Position numbers and translations under genes: made by a program. Below the pieces are notes generated by a model, which saw only the letters and a program-made list of their open reading frames with translations, was not told where the DNA came from and searched no databases. Of a stretch of 55,990 nt of DNA, positions 1 to 9,470 are shown one piece after another (position 1 is the first letter of the stretch; every line of letters begins with the position of its first letter). This DNA is from Lachnospira sp. Lineage in GTDB: Bacteria > Bacillota > Clostridia > Lachnospirales > Lachnospiraceae. Location of the stretch: NCBI GenBank assembly GCA_017621205.1, contig JAGATQ010000002.1, positions 1 through 55,990 on the forward strand, written 5' to 3'.

Positions 1-973
1 CTCACGAGCTGGCTGCCGGTAAAGGTGATTTCCTTTAACTCTTTACAGTTGGCAAAAGCCTCCTCTTCAATAGCAGTGACCTGTCCGGGAATCATGATAG
101 AGGTTAATCCACTTCCCTTAAATGCCTGCTTTTTTATTTTGCTGATGCTGCCTGGAAGGGTGATAGCGGTCAGCTTTTTACAGCCTTCAAAGAGGAAAGC
201 TTCTATGGTGGTGAGCTTGTTCGTCTTAAAGGTAACCTTCTTTAGGGAGGTACATTTTTTGAAGGCTTCTGCTTTAATGCGGGTGACCTTCTTAGGGATG
301 GTGATGGTGGTGAGACCGGATTGTGAAAAAGCTTCTGTTCCTATTTGAGTTACATTCTTAGGTAATGTAATCATTTTAAGTTTGGAACAACCCCAAAACA
401 AACCATCATTTATTTTTTCAAGCTTCTTAGGCAATTGTACCTTAGTTAGTTTTTTGCATGACAAAAATGCCTCACTATCAATTCTTTCAACTTTCTGTGG
501 AATAATAACCTCTTTCAATTTACTAAATGCGAATGCATTTCCTTCTATAATTCTCAAATTTGATGGAAGCTTAATCTTGGTTATTTTTGTATCTTCAAAA
601 GCACCATACCTAATTCTTTTTAAACTTTTCGGTAATGAAACACTCTTGATGTTATTAAAAACACCTATAACACTGCTAAGACAGGTTACCCCCTCCTTTA
701 CCACTATCCTTTCCATCTCTCCTTCCCATGTCCCCCACGGCCAATTCTCACCATCCATATTTACCGGCTCATCATCCATCTTCCCCTTACAACTAAGCGT
801 CAACGTCTTTGTCTTCGTATTATAGCTCCATTTCGTACCATAAAAATCTCCCGACGTCTTCCTCTTCGCCACAGCATCCGGCATGACCGATGCAAGAACA
901 CTTACGAGAAGCAGGACAACGGCTGCCCTGCTCCAAAACCAGTGGTTACGCTTTTCTTGTTTCTTCCAATCAT
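1..973 (-). CDS. BspA-like leucine-rich-repeat surface protein (C-terminus off window; 5' frameshift)
   Basis: The reverse strand from about 971 down to 1 is one open frame. It encodes a hydrophobic export segment (AAVVLLLVSVLASVMPDAVA) followed by about nine 23-residue LRR_5 repeats of the form 'L..I..P..V..I...AF..C..L'. The gene continues past base 1, so its C-terminus is unseen. The only start with a good ribosome site (AGGAGG at 983-988, 9-nt spacer, ATG at 973) is in a different frame and stops after 23 codons. The repeat frame has no ATG, GTG or TTG ahead of the export segment. One base missing right after the start codon would restore a normal lipid-independent signal peptide. This is either a real inactivating frameshift, a variable site, or a sequence error. 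Proteins of this family are exported and bind host or matrix ligands; the exact role here is unknown. Confidence 0.75.
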
Positions 974-1170
974 AATGGGTATCCTCCTGTTGGGGTATTA
1001 TGGTTATTAGATAATTTTAAAATAGATACTGGTAACTTTATCCAGTCTAACATGTTTTACAGAAAAACAAAAGAGTGTTTTGTGTTTAATAAATAAATTA
1101 CTCTACTAAGAACAATAGTAAGCTCATTGTATTATTGTGATATGCATTAGAAAATTACAGAACCGCTACA

Positions 1171-2430
1171 TTAGTTATGTCCCTGCTCCAGCTTCCACAT
1201 ATTATCATCCTGCATAAATTTTTCAACATTATAGAGAACAAGTACATCCGTAATACTATTCTCCCGATTTATTGCAGCAATACTATCATACACATTCCCC
1301 TCAACATATCTTAAATCCAGCATGTAAATATGGGTATAATCCTGCTCCAGAAACTCTACAAAACTATTACTGAAACTATCCTTAAGCAATAACAGGACCT
1401 TGCCATTATCCGTTCCTGTCGTGATGTGGATTTTTGCTGTATTGCCACCCAGAAAATAACTATACTTATCTTTCGTGGAAAGGCTGTTCTCATCATAGTA
1501 ACTGTCCCATACAGACGCTCCATCATCAAAGTTGATATGTAACGCATTAGAAGAAACTGTCCTTGTGCCCATATAAGTAAAGCAGCGAATCTCATCTGCC
1601 TGCTCCGCCTGTTGTACCTTATCATAGCTTGTACCTAAAAATTGATTAGAAACAACCTTTTGTTTATAGTCCGAAAGAGCAGGAGGCATCTGCCCTAAAC
1701 TCTCCTTGTAGGCGGAATATGCATAATATGCCCCAAGTGTTGTCCAGTGATGGTCGGTGCGGTAATAAATATATTCCTTTTCATGCCTGTTAAGAGCCAT
1801 GGTCAAATTAAGCACCCCTCCATCAACATCAGCCTCTTCTTCCTCCACTCCAAAAGATATTTCCTTTGCCACCTGCTGTGGCACATAGCTGGTGTCATAT
1901 GCCTTGGCGTGTTCTGGCATATAAGAAGACAGCACCGTTGCTTTAGAAGGAATAAACAGTGTCCGCACATGGTCCTTCCCAAGACTTTTTACGGTATCCT
2001 TTATAAACGCAGACAGATAAAAGATATTATCCTCCACCTGCGTCTTATCAAAATCCGAAGCATGATATTTCTCCAGAAGATATCCATCTGTTCCAAGATA
2101 TACACCATTAATATCCTTTTTCCCAAAGGAACGCTTTAGCTTTGTACAAAGGGCAACAAAACCCTCCCTGCCCCAAAACTGGTCAGACAGATAGTCCTCA
2201 TATTCCTCCTGAACATCTCCCTGCAATATGCTATCAAATGATAATTCAGGAAGCTCCTGCAATGCCCGATTTTCCGCTTCAGAAAAATCAGACTTCGGCT
2301 TAACAATGGATACCAGCATACAGGCACAAAGCACCCCCACAAATAATATAACGGGAAACAATACCAGTCTGCCCCTTTGCTGTCGCTCATTTTTCTTCTG
2401 TTTTATCATATCCTTATCCATAGCCCTCAT
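1171..2430 (-). CDS. DHHW motif protein (AlgX/AlgJ-like, polysaccharide O-acetylation)
   Basis: The 419-residue protein has a basic N-terminus, one membrane anchor at about residues 20-43 and an extracytoplasmic domain. The family-defining motif YYRTDHHWTTLGAYYAY lies near residue 222. DHHW proteins resemble the SGNH-like AlgX/AlgJ acetyltransferases that work with MBOAT acyltransferases outside the membrane. The next gene upstream, 3 bp away, is exactly such an MBOAT protein, so the two are very probably co-translated partners that acetylate a cell-surface glycan. An ATG at 2421 has a better-spaced ribosome site (AGGGG) than the ATG at 2430. The glycan target cannot be read from the sequence. 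Confidence 0.85.
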   Translation of the reverse strand: MRAMDKDMIKQKKNERQQRGRLVLFPVILFVGVLCACMLVSIVKPKSDFSEAENRALQELPELSFDSILQGDVQEEYEDYLSDQFWGREGFVALCTKLKRSFGKKDINGVYLGTDGYLLEKYHASDFDKTQVEDNIFYLSAFIKDTVKSLGKDHVRTLFIPSKATVLSSYMPEHAKAYDTSYVPQQVAKEISFGVEEEEADVDGGVLNLTMALNRHEKEYIYYRTDHHWTTLGAYYAYSAYKESLGQMPPALSDYKQKVVSNQFLGTSYDKVQQAEQADEIRCFTYMGTRTVSSNALHINFDDGASVWDSYYDENSLSTKDKYSYFLGGNTAKIHITTGTDNGKVLLLLKDSFSNSFVEFLEQDYTHIYMLDLRYVEGNVYDSIAAINRENSITDVLVLYNVEKFMQDDNMWKLEQGHN

Positions 2431-2433
2431 CCC

Positions 2434-3858
2434 CTAAAAACGGAAATACAAAAACGGATTATAGGAATCCGAAATTAAAAATGCAACACAAAACCCAATA
2501 CACAGCACCATCATCAAGCAGCTTAACACACTTCTTCTTACCGTCCACTGCTCCTTATGTTCACCGAGAAGCCATAAGCCAAACCTTCTTGGCAGAGTTG
2601 TGCTTCCAACGGCTGCCATCAGCAATAACAATAAGTTGGTAAACAGAAGATAAAGAAACTGTCCATCAGCGAAACCAGACGCTCCCAGACCAAACAAAGC
2701 CGCCACATAAGCATCCCCGTTAACGATATCCGAATAGCTAAATATTGCCCATCCACCGATAACCAACAACATTGTATAAATGTGACAAACCAGCTTAGGC
2801 AGCTTTTTAAGCACCTTTAACAAAACGGTCTTCTCCAAAACCAAAAGCACACCATAATAAGCCCCCCACAGTACAAAATTTAAGGAAGCACCATGCCACA
2901 AGCCAGTCAGCAGCCATACGATAGCAATATTTCGAAGCTGCTTCGCCATTCCCTTTCGATTACCACCAAGAGGTATATATACGTATTCCTTAAACCATGT
3001 ACTAAGAGAAATATGCCATCTACGCCAAAACTCTGTTATGCTCTTCGCCTCATAGGGATGTTCAAAATTCTCCAAAAAATGAAATCCAAACATCTGCCCC
3101 AAACCAATTGCCATATCTGAATAACCGGAAAAATCAAAATATATCTGAAAGGTAAAGGAAACAACCCCAAGCCACGCCGTCATAGTGCTTAGCTCTCCCG
3201 AATCCATACAGGCCACCTCATTAAATATAACACCCACATTATTGGCTATCAGCACCTTCTTCGCAAGCCCGATACAAAACCGCAACGCCCCTTTAGAAAA
3301 ATCATCAAGGCTTTCCCTCCGTGTGCTAAGCTCCTGCTCCACCGTCTCGTACCGTACAATCGGTCCAGCAATCAATTGTGGAAATAGTGCTACATACGTT
3401 GCAAAGGTAATAAAATGATTCTGTGCTTTTACTCTCCCACGATACACATCGATTGTATAAGACAAAGTCTGAAAGGTATAAAAGGAAATACCTATGGGCA
3501 ATGCCAGCTCCAAGAAATCCCAATCGAAACCAAACAAATTATCAAAACAGGAAATTAAAAAATTGGCATACTTAAATACACCTAGTATGCCAAGATTAAT
3601 CATAATAGATAAAAGTAAACAGACCCTTGCATGATTTCTTTGCTTCTTTGCCAAAAAGCTTGAAATGAATCTGCCAAGAGTGTAATCCACCACAGAGGAA
3701 ACGAGCAGCAGACCAACATACACCGGTTCCCCCCACGCATAGAACATAAGACTAAACACAAATAGCACAACATTGCGAAACCGTCTTGGCACGATATAAT
3801 AACATACCAAAACAATTGGAAGAAATCGAAATAGAAATAATAAACTACTAAATACCAT
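2434..3858 (-). CDS. MBOAT family O-acyltransferase (AlgI/DltB-like)
   Basis: This is a polytopic membrane protein of 474 residues with about ten hydrophobic segments. It carries the MBOAT signatures GPIVRYETVEQ, FWRRWHISLSTWFKEYVYIP and the putative catalytic histidine in LTGLWHGASLNFVLWG. Members pass acetyl groups across the membrane to an extracellular acceptor enzyme. The DHHW gene 3 bp downstream, and the DUF4358 and SGNH genes just upstream, form a typical O-acetylation cassette. Length and motif order match AlgI-type proteins. The start ATG at 3858 follows AAGGGGAT. DltB is the alternative subfamily, but no dltA, dltC or dltD is nearby, so a polysaccharide role is more likely. Confidence 0.92.
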   Translation of the reverse strand: MVFSSLLFLFRFLPIVLVCYYIVPRRFRNVVLFVFSLMFYAWGEPVYVGLLLVSSVVDYTLGRFISSFLAKKQRNHARVCLLLSIMINLGILGVFKYANFLISCFDNLFGFDWDFLELALPIGISFYTFQTLSYTIDVYRGRVKAQNHFITFATYVALFPQLIAGPIVRYETVEQELSTRRESLDDFSKGALRFCIGLAKKVLIANNVGVIFNEVACMDSGELSTMTAWLGVVSFTFQIYFDFSGYSDMAIGLGQMFGFHFLENFEHPYEAKSITEFWRRWHISLSTWFKEYVYIPLGGNRKGMAKQLRNIAIVWLLTGLWHGASLNFVLWGAYYGVLLVLEKTVLLKVLKKLPKLVCHIYTMLLVIGGWAIFSYSDIVNGDAYVAALFGLGASGFADGQFLYLLFTNLLLLLMAAVGSTTLPRRFGLWLLGEHKEQWTVRRSVLSCLMMVLCIGFCVAFLISDSYNPFLYFRF

Positions 3859-3897
3859 ATCCCCTTGTATCCCTCTTTACTTATCTAATAAATGCAA

Positions 3898-3921
3898 GCG
3901 TTATATGGATAATTATAACGC
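3898..3921 (-). terminator. Stem-loop after the DUF4358 gene
   Basis: GCGTTATA and TATAACGC form an 8-bp stem with an 8-nt loop, 28 bp beyond the DUF4358 stop on the minus strand. The T tract that follows is weak (TTGCATTTATT), so this may be a leaky terminator or an mRNA 3'-end structure ahead of the MBOAT gene. Confidence 0.4.
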
Positions 3922-3949
3922 CTGAATCATGTATTTTAAAATTCCATGC

Positions 3950-4474
3950 TTACCCGATTGCTTTCTTAACTGCCTTTACTGCATCTTTATTAACCGACTT
4001 TGATTTTAACATCACTGCCCAGACATACTCCTTTTTATATCCAATCTGGGCGCCCTTAAATACCTTCTTGCCCGTAGAAGAAAGATAGCTGCTCATACTC
4101 TCCGACTCATTTTTAATATATTTTTTCAAGGAAGACTTGGCACTCTTTGCTGCCGATTTCGACTTCGCTTTTCCAACAAAGACAATATACTCAACCTTAT
4201 CGCTGCCACTTCCCGTCGTCTTCTCATATGCCTGATAGGAATCCATATCAGAAACCGTCACCCCAAACACCCTACGGCTGCTGCTTATCGCATTGCTGCT
4301 AGAAAATGGAAATTTACTGCTGCCAATTTTCTTCTTCATGGAAGCTACCACGCTACTCGCACTTGGCGATGCCGCTGATACCGGAAATACCGTAAAACAA
4401 ATCAGAACAGCAAATAATACCGTCGCTGCCCTGTAACCAATCATACTCTTCCTAATCTTTCCCTTACTCATCAT
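3950..4474 (-). CDS. Secreted DUF4358-family protein
   Basis: A 174-residue protein with a signal peptide (VLFAVLICFTVFPVSAA). It has a Ser/Lys-rich mature part and a domain with the DUF4358 pattern: 'YIVFVGKAKSKSAAKSAKSS...' then '...GYKKEYVWAVML'. The family is small, exported and of unknown function. In clostridia I associate it with MBOAT/DHHW acetylation clusters, as here. The start follows TAGGAGGAAGAT; ATG 4474 and ATG 4471 are both possible. No catalytic residues are evident, so an accessory or binding role in surface glycan acetylation is inference from context. Confidence 0.65.
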   Translation of the reverse strand: MMSKGKIRKSMIGYRAATVLFAVLICFTVFPVSAASPSASSVVASMKKKIGSSKFPFSSSNAISSSRRVFGVTVSDMDSYQAYEKTTGSGSDKVEYIVFVGKAKSKSAAKSAKSSLKKYIKNESESMSSYLSSTGKKVFKGAQIGYKKEYVWAVMLKSKSVNKDAVKAVKKAIG

Positions 4475-4589
4475 ATCTTCCTCCTACTATCTGATGTATC
4501 TTGCAATTTTCATCCCGTTGCTACAAATCTGCCACAGGCTATTACACTTTTGATTCACAGAGTGTCTCTGCAAACCGCCTTCTCTTGGC

Positions 4590-5798
4590 TTAATCTAACC
4601 CTTTCCCATAGGCATCCAGCCGCTTCTTAAAAATCTGATAAGCAGTCAGATTCCAATGAATTCCATCTTCAATCGCATACTTCTTACTCAACCTTCCATC
4701 GGAATCTTTTAAGAAGCTCGTATAATCATAATAATACACTTTTTCCCTTTTGGCTAGTGCCTTAATCTTATTATTGAACATTTTCACAGAGGAATTTTTT
4801 ACCTGTGTACTTCTTGTTGGAGAAACCGATAATATTACAATCTGTATATCCTTATTTCCCCTCTTACACTCTTTAATAATTTTGCTATAATATTCAACCA
4901 ATCCGTCTAACTGAACGCTGTTCGGACTGCCGACAAGACTGTTCATTCCAAGCATGATATACATCCGGTCCGGCTGATAATCAAGTAATGTATCCATAAT
5001 AGAACCATTGTAAAAATTATAGGTATTGACACCAATCTTGCAAATTACCTTTTTGCCCTTGCCCTTTACAACACCGTAAGAGTCCATACCGGACATAACG
5101 GAATCTCCTACATAAGCAGTTTTCCTAACCTTCGGCTTTGTCACAATGTTGATAAGGTTACTATCCTCCGACACCACCCTTTTTCTGGCAGTAGAATGCC
5201 CGACAGCTATCACCTTAAAAAAATATTTCTTCTTCTCCTTTAATCTCGTAATCGTACAGCTTGTATCCTTTGTTGTCGCTATCTTTTTATAATTCCCCTT
5301 TTTCTTCGGGGCGTAATATACTACATATTTTTCTGCCCTTGTCCTCTTAGACCAGCTTAAAGTAGCCTTAGATGCAGTTACCTCCCCGCCGGAAAGTGTT
5401 ACCGGAAGATATCTGGTAGTCGCAGCAGCTGCAGGCGACCATTCTCTCTCTACCCGTTGTCCAAACTCATCTATATAGCAGACAGCAATCCGATAATAAT
5501 AGGTTTTGCCATGCCTAAGTCCCCTATCCATAAAGCTACAAAGTGTAGTATCCATTACCAGCTTATAATTACCATTCTTCCTGCCGGAACGATAGATAAG
5601 ATAACCCGATGCATCCTCCACCCTATCCCACTGTAAAACAACCGTGTCCCTTGTAATCTCTGTAATCTGAAGTGCAGGAGCAAAGAACGTGCTCCCTTCC
5701 CCCTCAGCATACACTTCATCCGTAAAAAAAACAGTTAAAAAAAGCAATGTCAATATAACAAACGGAACTGTCCTTTTTACTTTGTTACTTCCCATCAT
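4590..5798 (-). CDS. Secreted FN3-SGNH/GDSL hydrolase
   Basis: About 402 residues from the ATG at 5798; the longer frame would need a TTG start at 5822. Order: signal peptide (FVILTLLFLTVFFTDEVYA), two fibronectin type III domains (about residues 35-125 and 130-215), then an SGNH hydrolase domain. The domain shows block I GDSVMSG, block III GMNS and block V DGIHW with the Asp/His dyad. Such enzymes add or remove acyl groups on carbohydrates. Sitting directly upstream of DUF4358, MBOAT and DHHW genes on the same strand, it is probably the esterase or a second transferase of the cassette. Block III has Ser where Asp is usual (GxND), which may alter the oxyanion geometry. Confidence 0.85.
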   Translation of the reverse strand: MMGSNKVKRTVPFVILTLLFLTVFFTDEVYAEGEGSTFFAPALQITEITRDTVVLQWDRVEDASGYLIYRSGRKNGNYKLVMDTTLCSFMDRGLRHGKTYYYRIAVCYIDEFGQRVEREWSPAAAATTRYLPVTLSGGEVTASKATLSWSKRTRAEKYVVYYAPKKKGNYKKIATTKDTSCTITRLKEKKKYFFKVIAVGHSTARKRVVSEDSNLINIVTKPKVRKTAYVGDSVMSGMDSYGVVKGKGKKVICKIGVNTYNFYNGSIMDTLLDYQPDRMYIMLGMNSLVGSPNSVQLDGLVEYYSKIIKECKRGNKDIQIVILSVSPTRSTQVKNSSVKMFNNKIKALAKREKVYYYDYTSFLKDSDGRLSKKYAIEDGIHWNLTAYQIFKKRLDAYGKGLD

Positions 5799-5875
5799 AA
5801 TATCTACATACCCTTCCTTCAATATCTATTTTTCTAATACGGCACATTCCCAACTGCTTTATTATTTTACAATGC

Positions 5876-6721
5876 TTAACCGTTCTCCCCAATTGTCACC
5901 GCATAGACCTCCCGTTTCGATATCCCCCTATCCTTTGCCACCTGCTTCATCGCTGTCTTTTTTTCCATTCCCTTGTTAAGATAATAATCAAGATGCTCCG
6001 CAATGCTCATCGTTTCCCACTGTCGGATATCCTCGGCCCTTTGTTCCTCAAAGCTTTTCCCCTCAATCACCAATACATACTCACCACGGGGTGCCTCCAC
6101 CGCATAATGCCTCACCGCCTCTGACAACGTCGCCATAAATACCGACTCATGCCGCTTGGTTAATTCCTTACAAAGCGTTATCCTGCGGTCACCAAGCACC
6201 TTATATAACTCCTCAAGTGTCCTTAACAGATGATGGGGAGCCTCGTAGAGGATTATCGTTCTTGTCTCCTCTTCCAACGAAGAAAGTACCCGTGTCCGTT
6301 CCTTCTTATCCGCTGGCAGAAATGCCTCAAAGGCAAATCTTCTCGTCTCCTGCCCCGACATCGTAAGGGCAGTAACTGCAGCACAGGCTCCCGGCAGAGA
6401 GGTCACAGTAATTCCCGCCTCATAACACTGACGAACAAGCTCCTCACCCGGATCAGAAATTGCGGGAGTTCCCGCATCCGTAATCAATGCAACATCAAGC
6501 CCTGACGCCATCTGCTTTACGAGATACTTTGCTTTATCCACCTTATTATACTCGTGATAGCTGGTCATCTTCGTTTTTATTTCAAAATGGTTTAATAACT
6601 TAATACTGTTTCTCGTATCCTCTGCTGCAATCAAATCTACTTCCTTTAGCACCCGCACCACCCGAAAGGTAATATCCTCCAGATTGCCAATTGGCGTTGC
6701 ACAGATATACAATTGTCCCAT
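5876..6721 (-). CDS. rsmI: 16S rRNA (cytidine1402-2'-O)-methyltransferase
   Basis: 281 residues, full length for RsmI. It has the tetrapyrrole-methylase fold signatures: LYICATPIGNLEDIT at the N-terminus, LITDAGTPAISDPGEELV, and LPGACAAVTAL in the SAM pocket. The enzyme 2'-O-methylates C1402 in the ribosomal decoding centre using SAM. The start at 6721 follows GGCGGAG with a 6-nt gap. It is the last gene of the block that matches Bacillus yabB-yazA-yabC (yabC = rsmI); the small yazA gene is not present between it and the yabB-like gene, which lies only 18 bp away. Confidence 0.96.
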   Translation of the reverse strand: MGQLYICATPIGNLEDITFRVVRVLKEVDLIAAEDTRNSIKLLNHFEIKTKMTSYHEYNKVDKAKYLVKQMASGLDVALITDAGTPAISDPGEELVRQCYEAGITVTSLPGACAAVTALTMSGQETRRFAFEAFLPADKKERTRVLSSLEEETRTIILYEAPHHLLRTLEELYKVLGDRRITLCKELTKRHESVFMATLSEAVRHYAVEAPRGEYVLVIEGKSFEEQRAEDIRQWETMSIAEHLDYYLNKGMEKKTAMKQVAKDRGISKREVYAVTIGENG

Positions 6722-6739
6722 GGCAGCTCCGCCTTTCTT

Positions 6740-7483
6740 TTACTTGTTATAAATCCTGTACACCTCATCCGAATATATCTGCTTATCCTTATATAAGATA
6801 AGCGGCGGTGCCACCTTCATTCTTGGTCTGCCGCCCTTGACGCCACCGATTAATACCATAGACGGCTCCTTGTCAACATAAGGATGAACCATGCGTAGCT
6901 CCTTCGGCTCAATATGATAGCTTAGCATCACAGAAATAATCTCTGGCAGCCGAAACGGTTTATGTATCATATAAAACCGCCCATTCTGTTTTAACATCCG
7001 GGAAGCCGCCGAAACGACATCATTAAGCGTACAGAGTATCTCATGTCTGGCAATTGTCTTCGGTTCTGTGCCATTTATCAAACCATCCCCCTTCACCATA
7101 TAGGGAGGATTACTCGTCACAACCTGAAAGGAAGCAGCATCAAACAACGAAGCCACCTCCTTAATATCTCCATTTACGATCTGGATTCTATCATTCAAGC
7201 CATTCATAGATACGCTACGGCTAGCCATATCCGCACTATCCTCTTGAATCTCCAACCCTACAAAAGATGCCCGCTTATTACGGGCACATTGCAAAATGGG
7301 AATGACCCCTGTGCCAGTTCCCAAATCCAGCACCCGGTCTCCCTCCTTAATTGTCGCATAATGGGCTAACAATACGGCATCCACACCAAAACAAAACCGT
7401 TCCGGTTGTTGAATCAACTCATATCCACCACACTGCAAGTCATCGATACGCTCCCCAGCCCTTAACCACTTACCTTTATCCAT
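6740..7483 (-). CDS. tRNA1(Val) (adenine37-N6)-methyltransferase-like protein
   Basis: About 247 residues. A class I SAM fold with motif I VLDLGTGTGVIPIL and the N6-adenine signature TSNPPYM (NPPY). It corresponds in sequence and position to Bacillus YabB / E. coli TrmN6, which methylates A37 of tRNA-Val, although substrate specificity is not proven here. The ATG at 7483 has a proper spacer after GAAGG; ATG 7489 is immediately next to that site and is less likely. It lies 18 bp upstream of rsmI and 11 bp downstream of ricT, so the three genes are one transcription unit devoted to RNA modification and maturation. Confidence 0.88.
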   Translation of the reverse strand: MDKGKWLRAGERIDDLQCGGYELIQQPERFCFGVDAVLLAHYATIKEGDRVLDLGTGTGVIPILQCARNKRASFVGLEIQEDSADMASRSVSMNGLNDRIQIVNGDIKEVASLFDAASFQVVTSNPPYMVKGDGLINGTEPKTIARHEILCTLNDVVSAASRMLKQNGRFYMIHKPFRLPEIISVMLSYHIEPKELRMVHPYVDKEPSMVLIGGVKGGRPRMKVAPPLILYKDKQIYSDEVYRIYNK

Positions 7484-7494
7484 GTTCATCCTTC

Positions 7495-8430
7495 TTATTC
7501 CAGCTTTGATTCCGTCTCATCATTTTTCTCTAAGGATTCCAGCTCTTTTATATCCACATCGGCATCCTGCTCCTGTGCATGATTACGTCCCCGTTTTGAA
7601 TAATGCTTCTTTTTGGAAGGTTTGAATTGTAAATCCTGCACCTTATATTCTACAATCTCCTTCTCATCCTCATCATTGGTAATAATTACCTTCACCTTCT
7701 GGCGAAGGACATTGACACTCTGCACCTCTCCGGAATATCCGTCTGCCGTCTTAACATAATCGCCCACATTCGGCATCTGGCTGTTGAGATACTCGTAGGT
7801 CTCCTGCTCATTGGTAAGACAACACATCAATCGTCCACACACACCACTAATCTTAGCTGGGTTCAAGGAAATATTCTGCTCCTTCGCCATCTTAATGGAC
7901 ACACTGGCAAATTCTGACAAATACGTATTACAACAGAATGGACGTCCACACACACCAAGACCGCCAAGCAGCTTCGCCTCATCCCTCACACCAATCTGAC
8001 GCAGCTCAATACGGGTGCGGAATTCATTCGCCAAATCTCTTACAAGCTCCCTGAAATCTACCCTTCCATCCGCAGAAAAATAAAATAACAGCTTGTTCGT
8101 ATCAAAGGTATATTCCGCATCAATCAGCTTCATCTGCAGCTTATGTTTTTCAATCTTTTTCTGGCAAATTAAAAAAGCATCCTTACACTTCTCCTGATTA
8201 CGCTGCTGCTGTTCATCGTCTTTCTTAGTAGCAATTCTTATAATCGGCTTTAGTGTTGCAACAATCTCCTTCTCCCCAATACTTCTGCGTCCCATAACAA
8301 CACTGCCATACTCGACGCCTCGCACCGTCTCGACAATGACATGGTCACCCTGCTTCACATCATACTTAAGCGGGTCAAAATAATAGATTTTGCCATTGGT
8401 CCGAAAACGGACACCAATTACTTCAATCAT
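7495..8430 (-). CDS. ricT: PSP1-domain protein RicT (YaaT)
   Basis: About 311 residues from ATG 8430 (AAGGAG, 7-nt spacer). The longer frame to 8457 would overlap holB. The PSP1 domain contains two GVCGR motifs, with clustered cysteines in GVCGRPFCCNTYL and GVCGRLMCCLTNE, the ligands of the Fe-S clusters known in the Bacillus RicAFT (Y-) complex. That complex assists RNase Y-dependent mRNA maturation and affects sporulation, competence and biofilm formation. The C-terminal tail is Lys/Glu rich. Synteny (holB upstream, trmN6 downstream) matches Bacillus except that yabA is missing. Confidence 0.93.
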   Translation of the reverse strand: MIEVIGVRFRTNGKIYYFDPLKYDVKQGDHVIVETVRGVEYGSVVMGRRSIGEKEIVATLKPIIRIATKKDDEQQQRNQEKCKDAFLICQKKIEKHKLQMKLIDAEYTFDTNKLLFYFSADGRVDFRELVRDLANEFRTRIELRQIGVRDEAKLLGGLGVCGRPFCCNTYLSEFASVSIKMAKEQNISLNPAKISGVCGRLMCCLTNEQETYEYLNSQMPNVGDYVKTADGYSGEVQSVNVLRQKVKVIITNDEDEKEIVEYKVQDLQFKPSKKKHYSKRGRNHAQEQDADVDIKELESLEKNDETESKLE

Positions 8431-8444
8431 GTTTTTACTCCTTT

Positions 8445-9449
8445 TTATTTCATCCATTTCAGATGCTCCTTGATACGGAACAGCAAAAGCTCTAACACTA
8501 CCTCTTCACCAACGTTGGCATCAATCCGCACCTTAGCATTGTCAATGGCTCTGATTATATCCTCAATTCCTTCATAGGAAATATATTTCGCCTGGTCAAG
8601 CAGCACACGAAACTGCTCTCTGAATATCAGCTTGTTCGGATTCTTAGTAACCTTAATAAACAAGACATCCCGAAACCACATGCTCATCATATCCAAAAAG
8701 TCAAGCATCTGTAACTTATATTGTGCCGCCTCCTTCACAGAAAATACAATATCCGGTATCTCCCACTCCGGTATGTGCTTCAGCATATGAATACACATAT
8801 CCCGCATCTCCAGAAATTCCTCGGACTCCACACAACGGCACGCTTTTCCGATATTACCAAAGGCAAATTCCGTCGCAAACCGAAGCATCTCTTCATCTAG
8901 TTCATAATGATCTTCTAAATACTGATAAACCTTACGGTTGTCCACCGGCTTTACCGTAAGCTTCACACAACGGCTCATAATCGTCGGCAGAAATCTTCCT
9001 GTATTGGTCGTCAAAAGCATCACAATACCGTAAGACGGCGGCTCCTCAATCGTCTTTAAAATCGCATTCTGAGCCTCCCCTGTCAAAAGCTCTGCATCCG
9101 GTATAATATATATTTTGTATCTGCCACTGTAAGGCTTAATCTCCATATCATTAACCAGCTGCTGCCGCATCTCCTCGACACCAAAGCTGTTCGGCTTGGC
9201 ATGGGTCACCGTAATAATATCAGGATGATTGCCGCTCTCTGCCTGCAGGCAGGACTGACAACAGCCACAAGGCGTACTCTCGCCCTTCTCACATTGCAGA
9301 ATCTTAGCAAAAGCATATGCCAATGCCTTCTTACCACAGCCCGCTTCCCCCTCAAAAATATAGGCATGGCTCACCTTCTTCTGCTCAATCGCCCCGGTGA
9401 AATGTTCCTTTATCTGCTCTTCTCCAATGATATCATCTAACTTTAACAT
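8445..9449 (-). CDS. holB: DNA polymerase III subunit delta'
   Basis: About 334 residues from ATG 9449, placed behind GGAGG (the GTG at 9458 overlaps that site). AAA+ clamp-loader fold: P-loop-like GEAGCGKKALA, a four-cysteine zinc module (CEKGESTPCGCCQSC), then a long helical C-terminal collar domain. Delta' is part of the clamp loader that opens the beta ring at replication forks. A Lys replaces the usual Thr/Ser after the P-loop Lys (GKK), consistent with a subunit that does not hydrolyse ATP. The gene stops 14 bp before ricT and starts 21 bp after yaaR. Confidence 0.94.
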   Translation of the reverse strand: MLKLDDIIGEEQIKEHFTGAIEQKKVSHAYIFEGEAGCGKKALAYAFAKILQCEKGESTPCGCCQSCLQAESGNHPDIITVTHAKPNSFGVEEMRQQLVNDMEIKPYSGRYKIYIIPDAELLTGEAQNAILKTIEEPPSYGIVMLLTTNTGRFLPTIMSRCVKLTVKPVDNRKVYQYLEDHYELDEEMLRFATEFAFGNIGKACRCVESEEFLEMRDMCIHMLKHIPEWEIPDIVFSVKEAAQYKLQMLDFLDMMSMWFRDVLFIKVTKNPNKLIFREQFRVLLDQAKYISYEGIEDIIRAIDNAKVRIDANVGEEVVLELLLFRIKEHLKWMK

Positions 9450-9470
9450 CGCTGTCACCTCCTAAGACTA

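Noticed and set aside
25..825. Two plus-strand open frames (107 and 147 codons)
   Set aside because: They are antisense to the continuous LRR repeat frame on the minus strand; no ribosome site and no recognisable domain.
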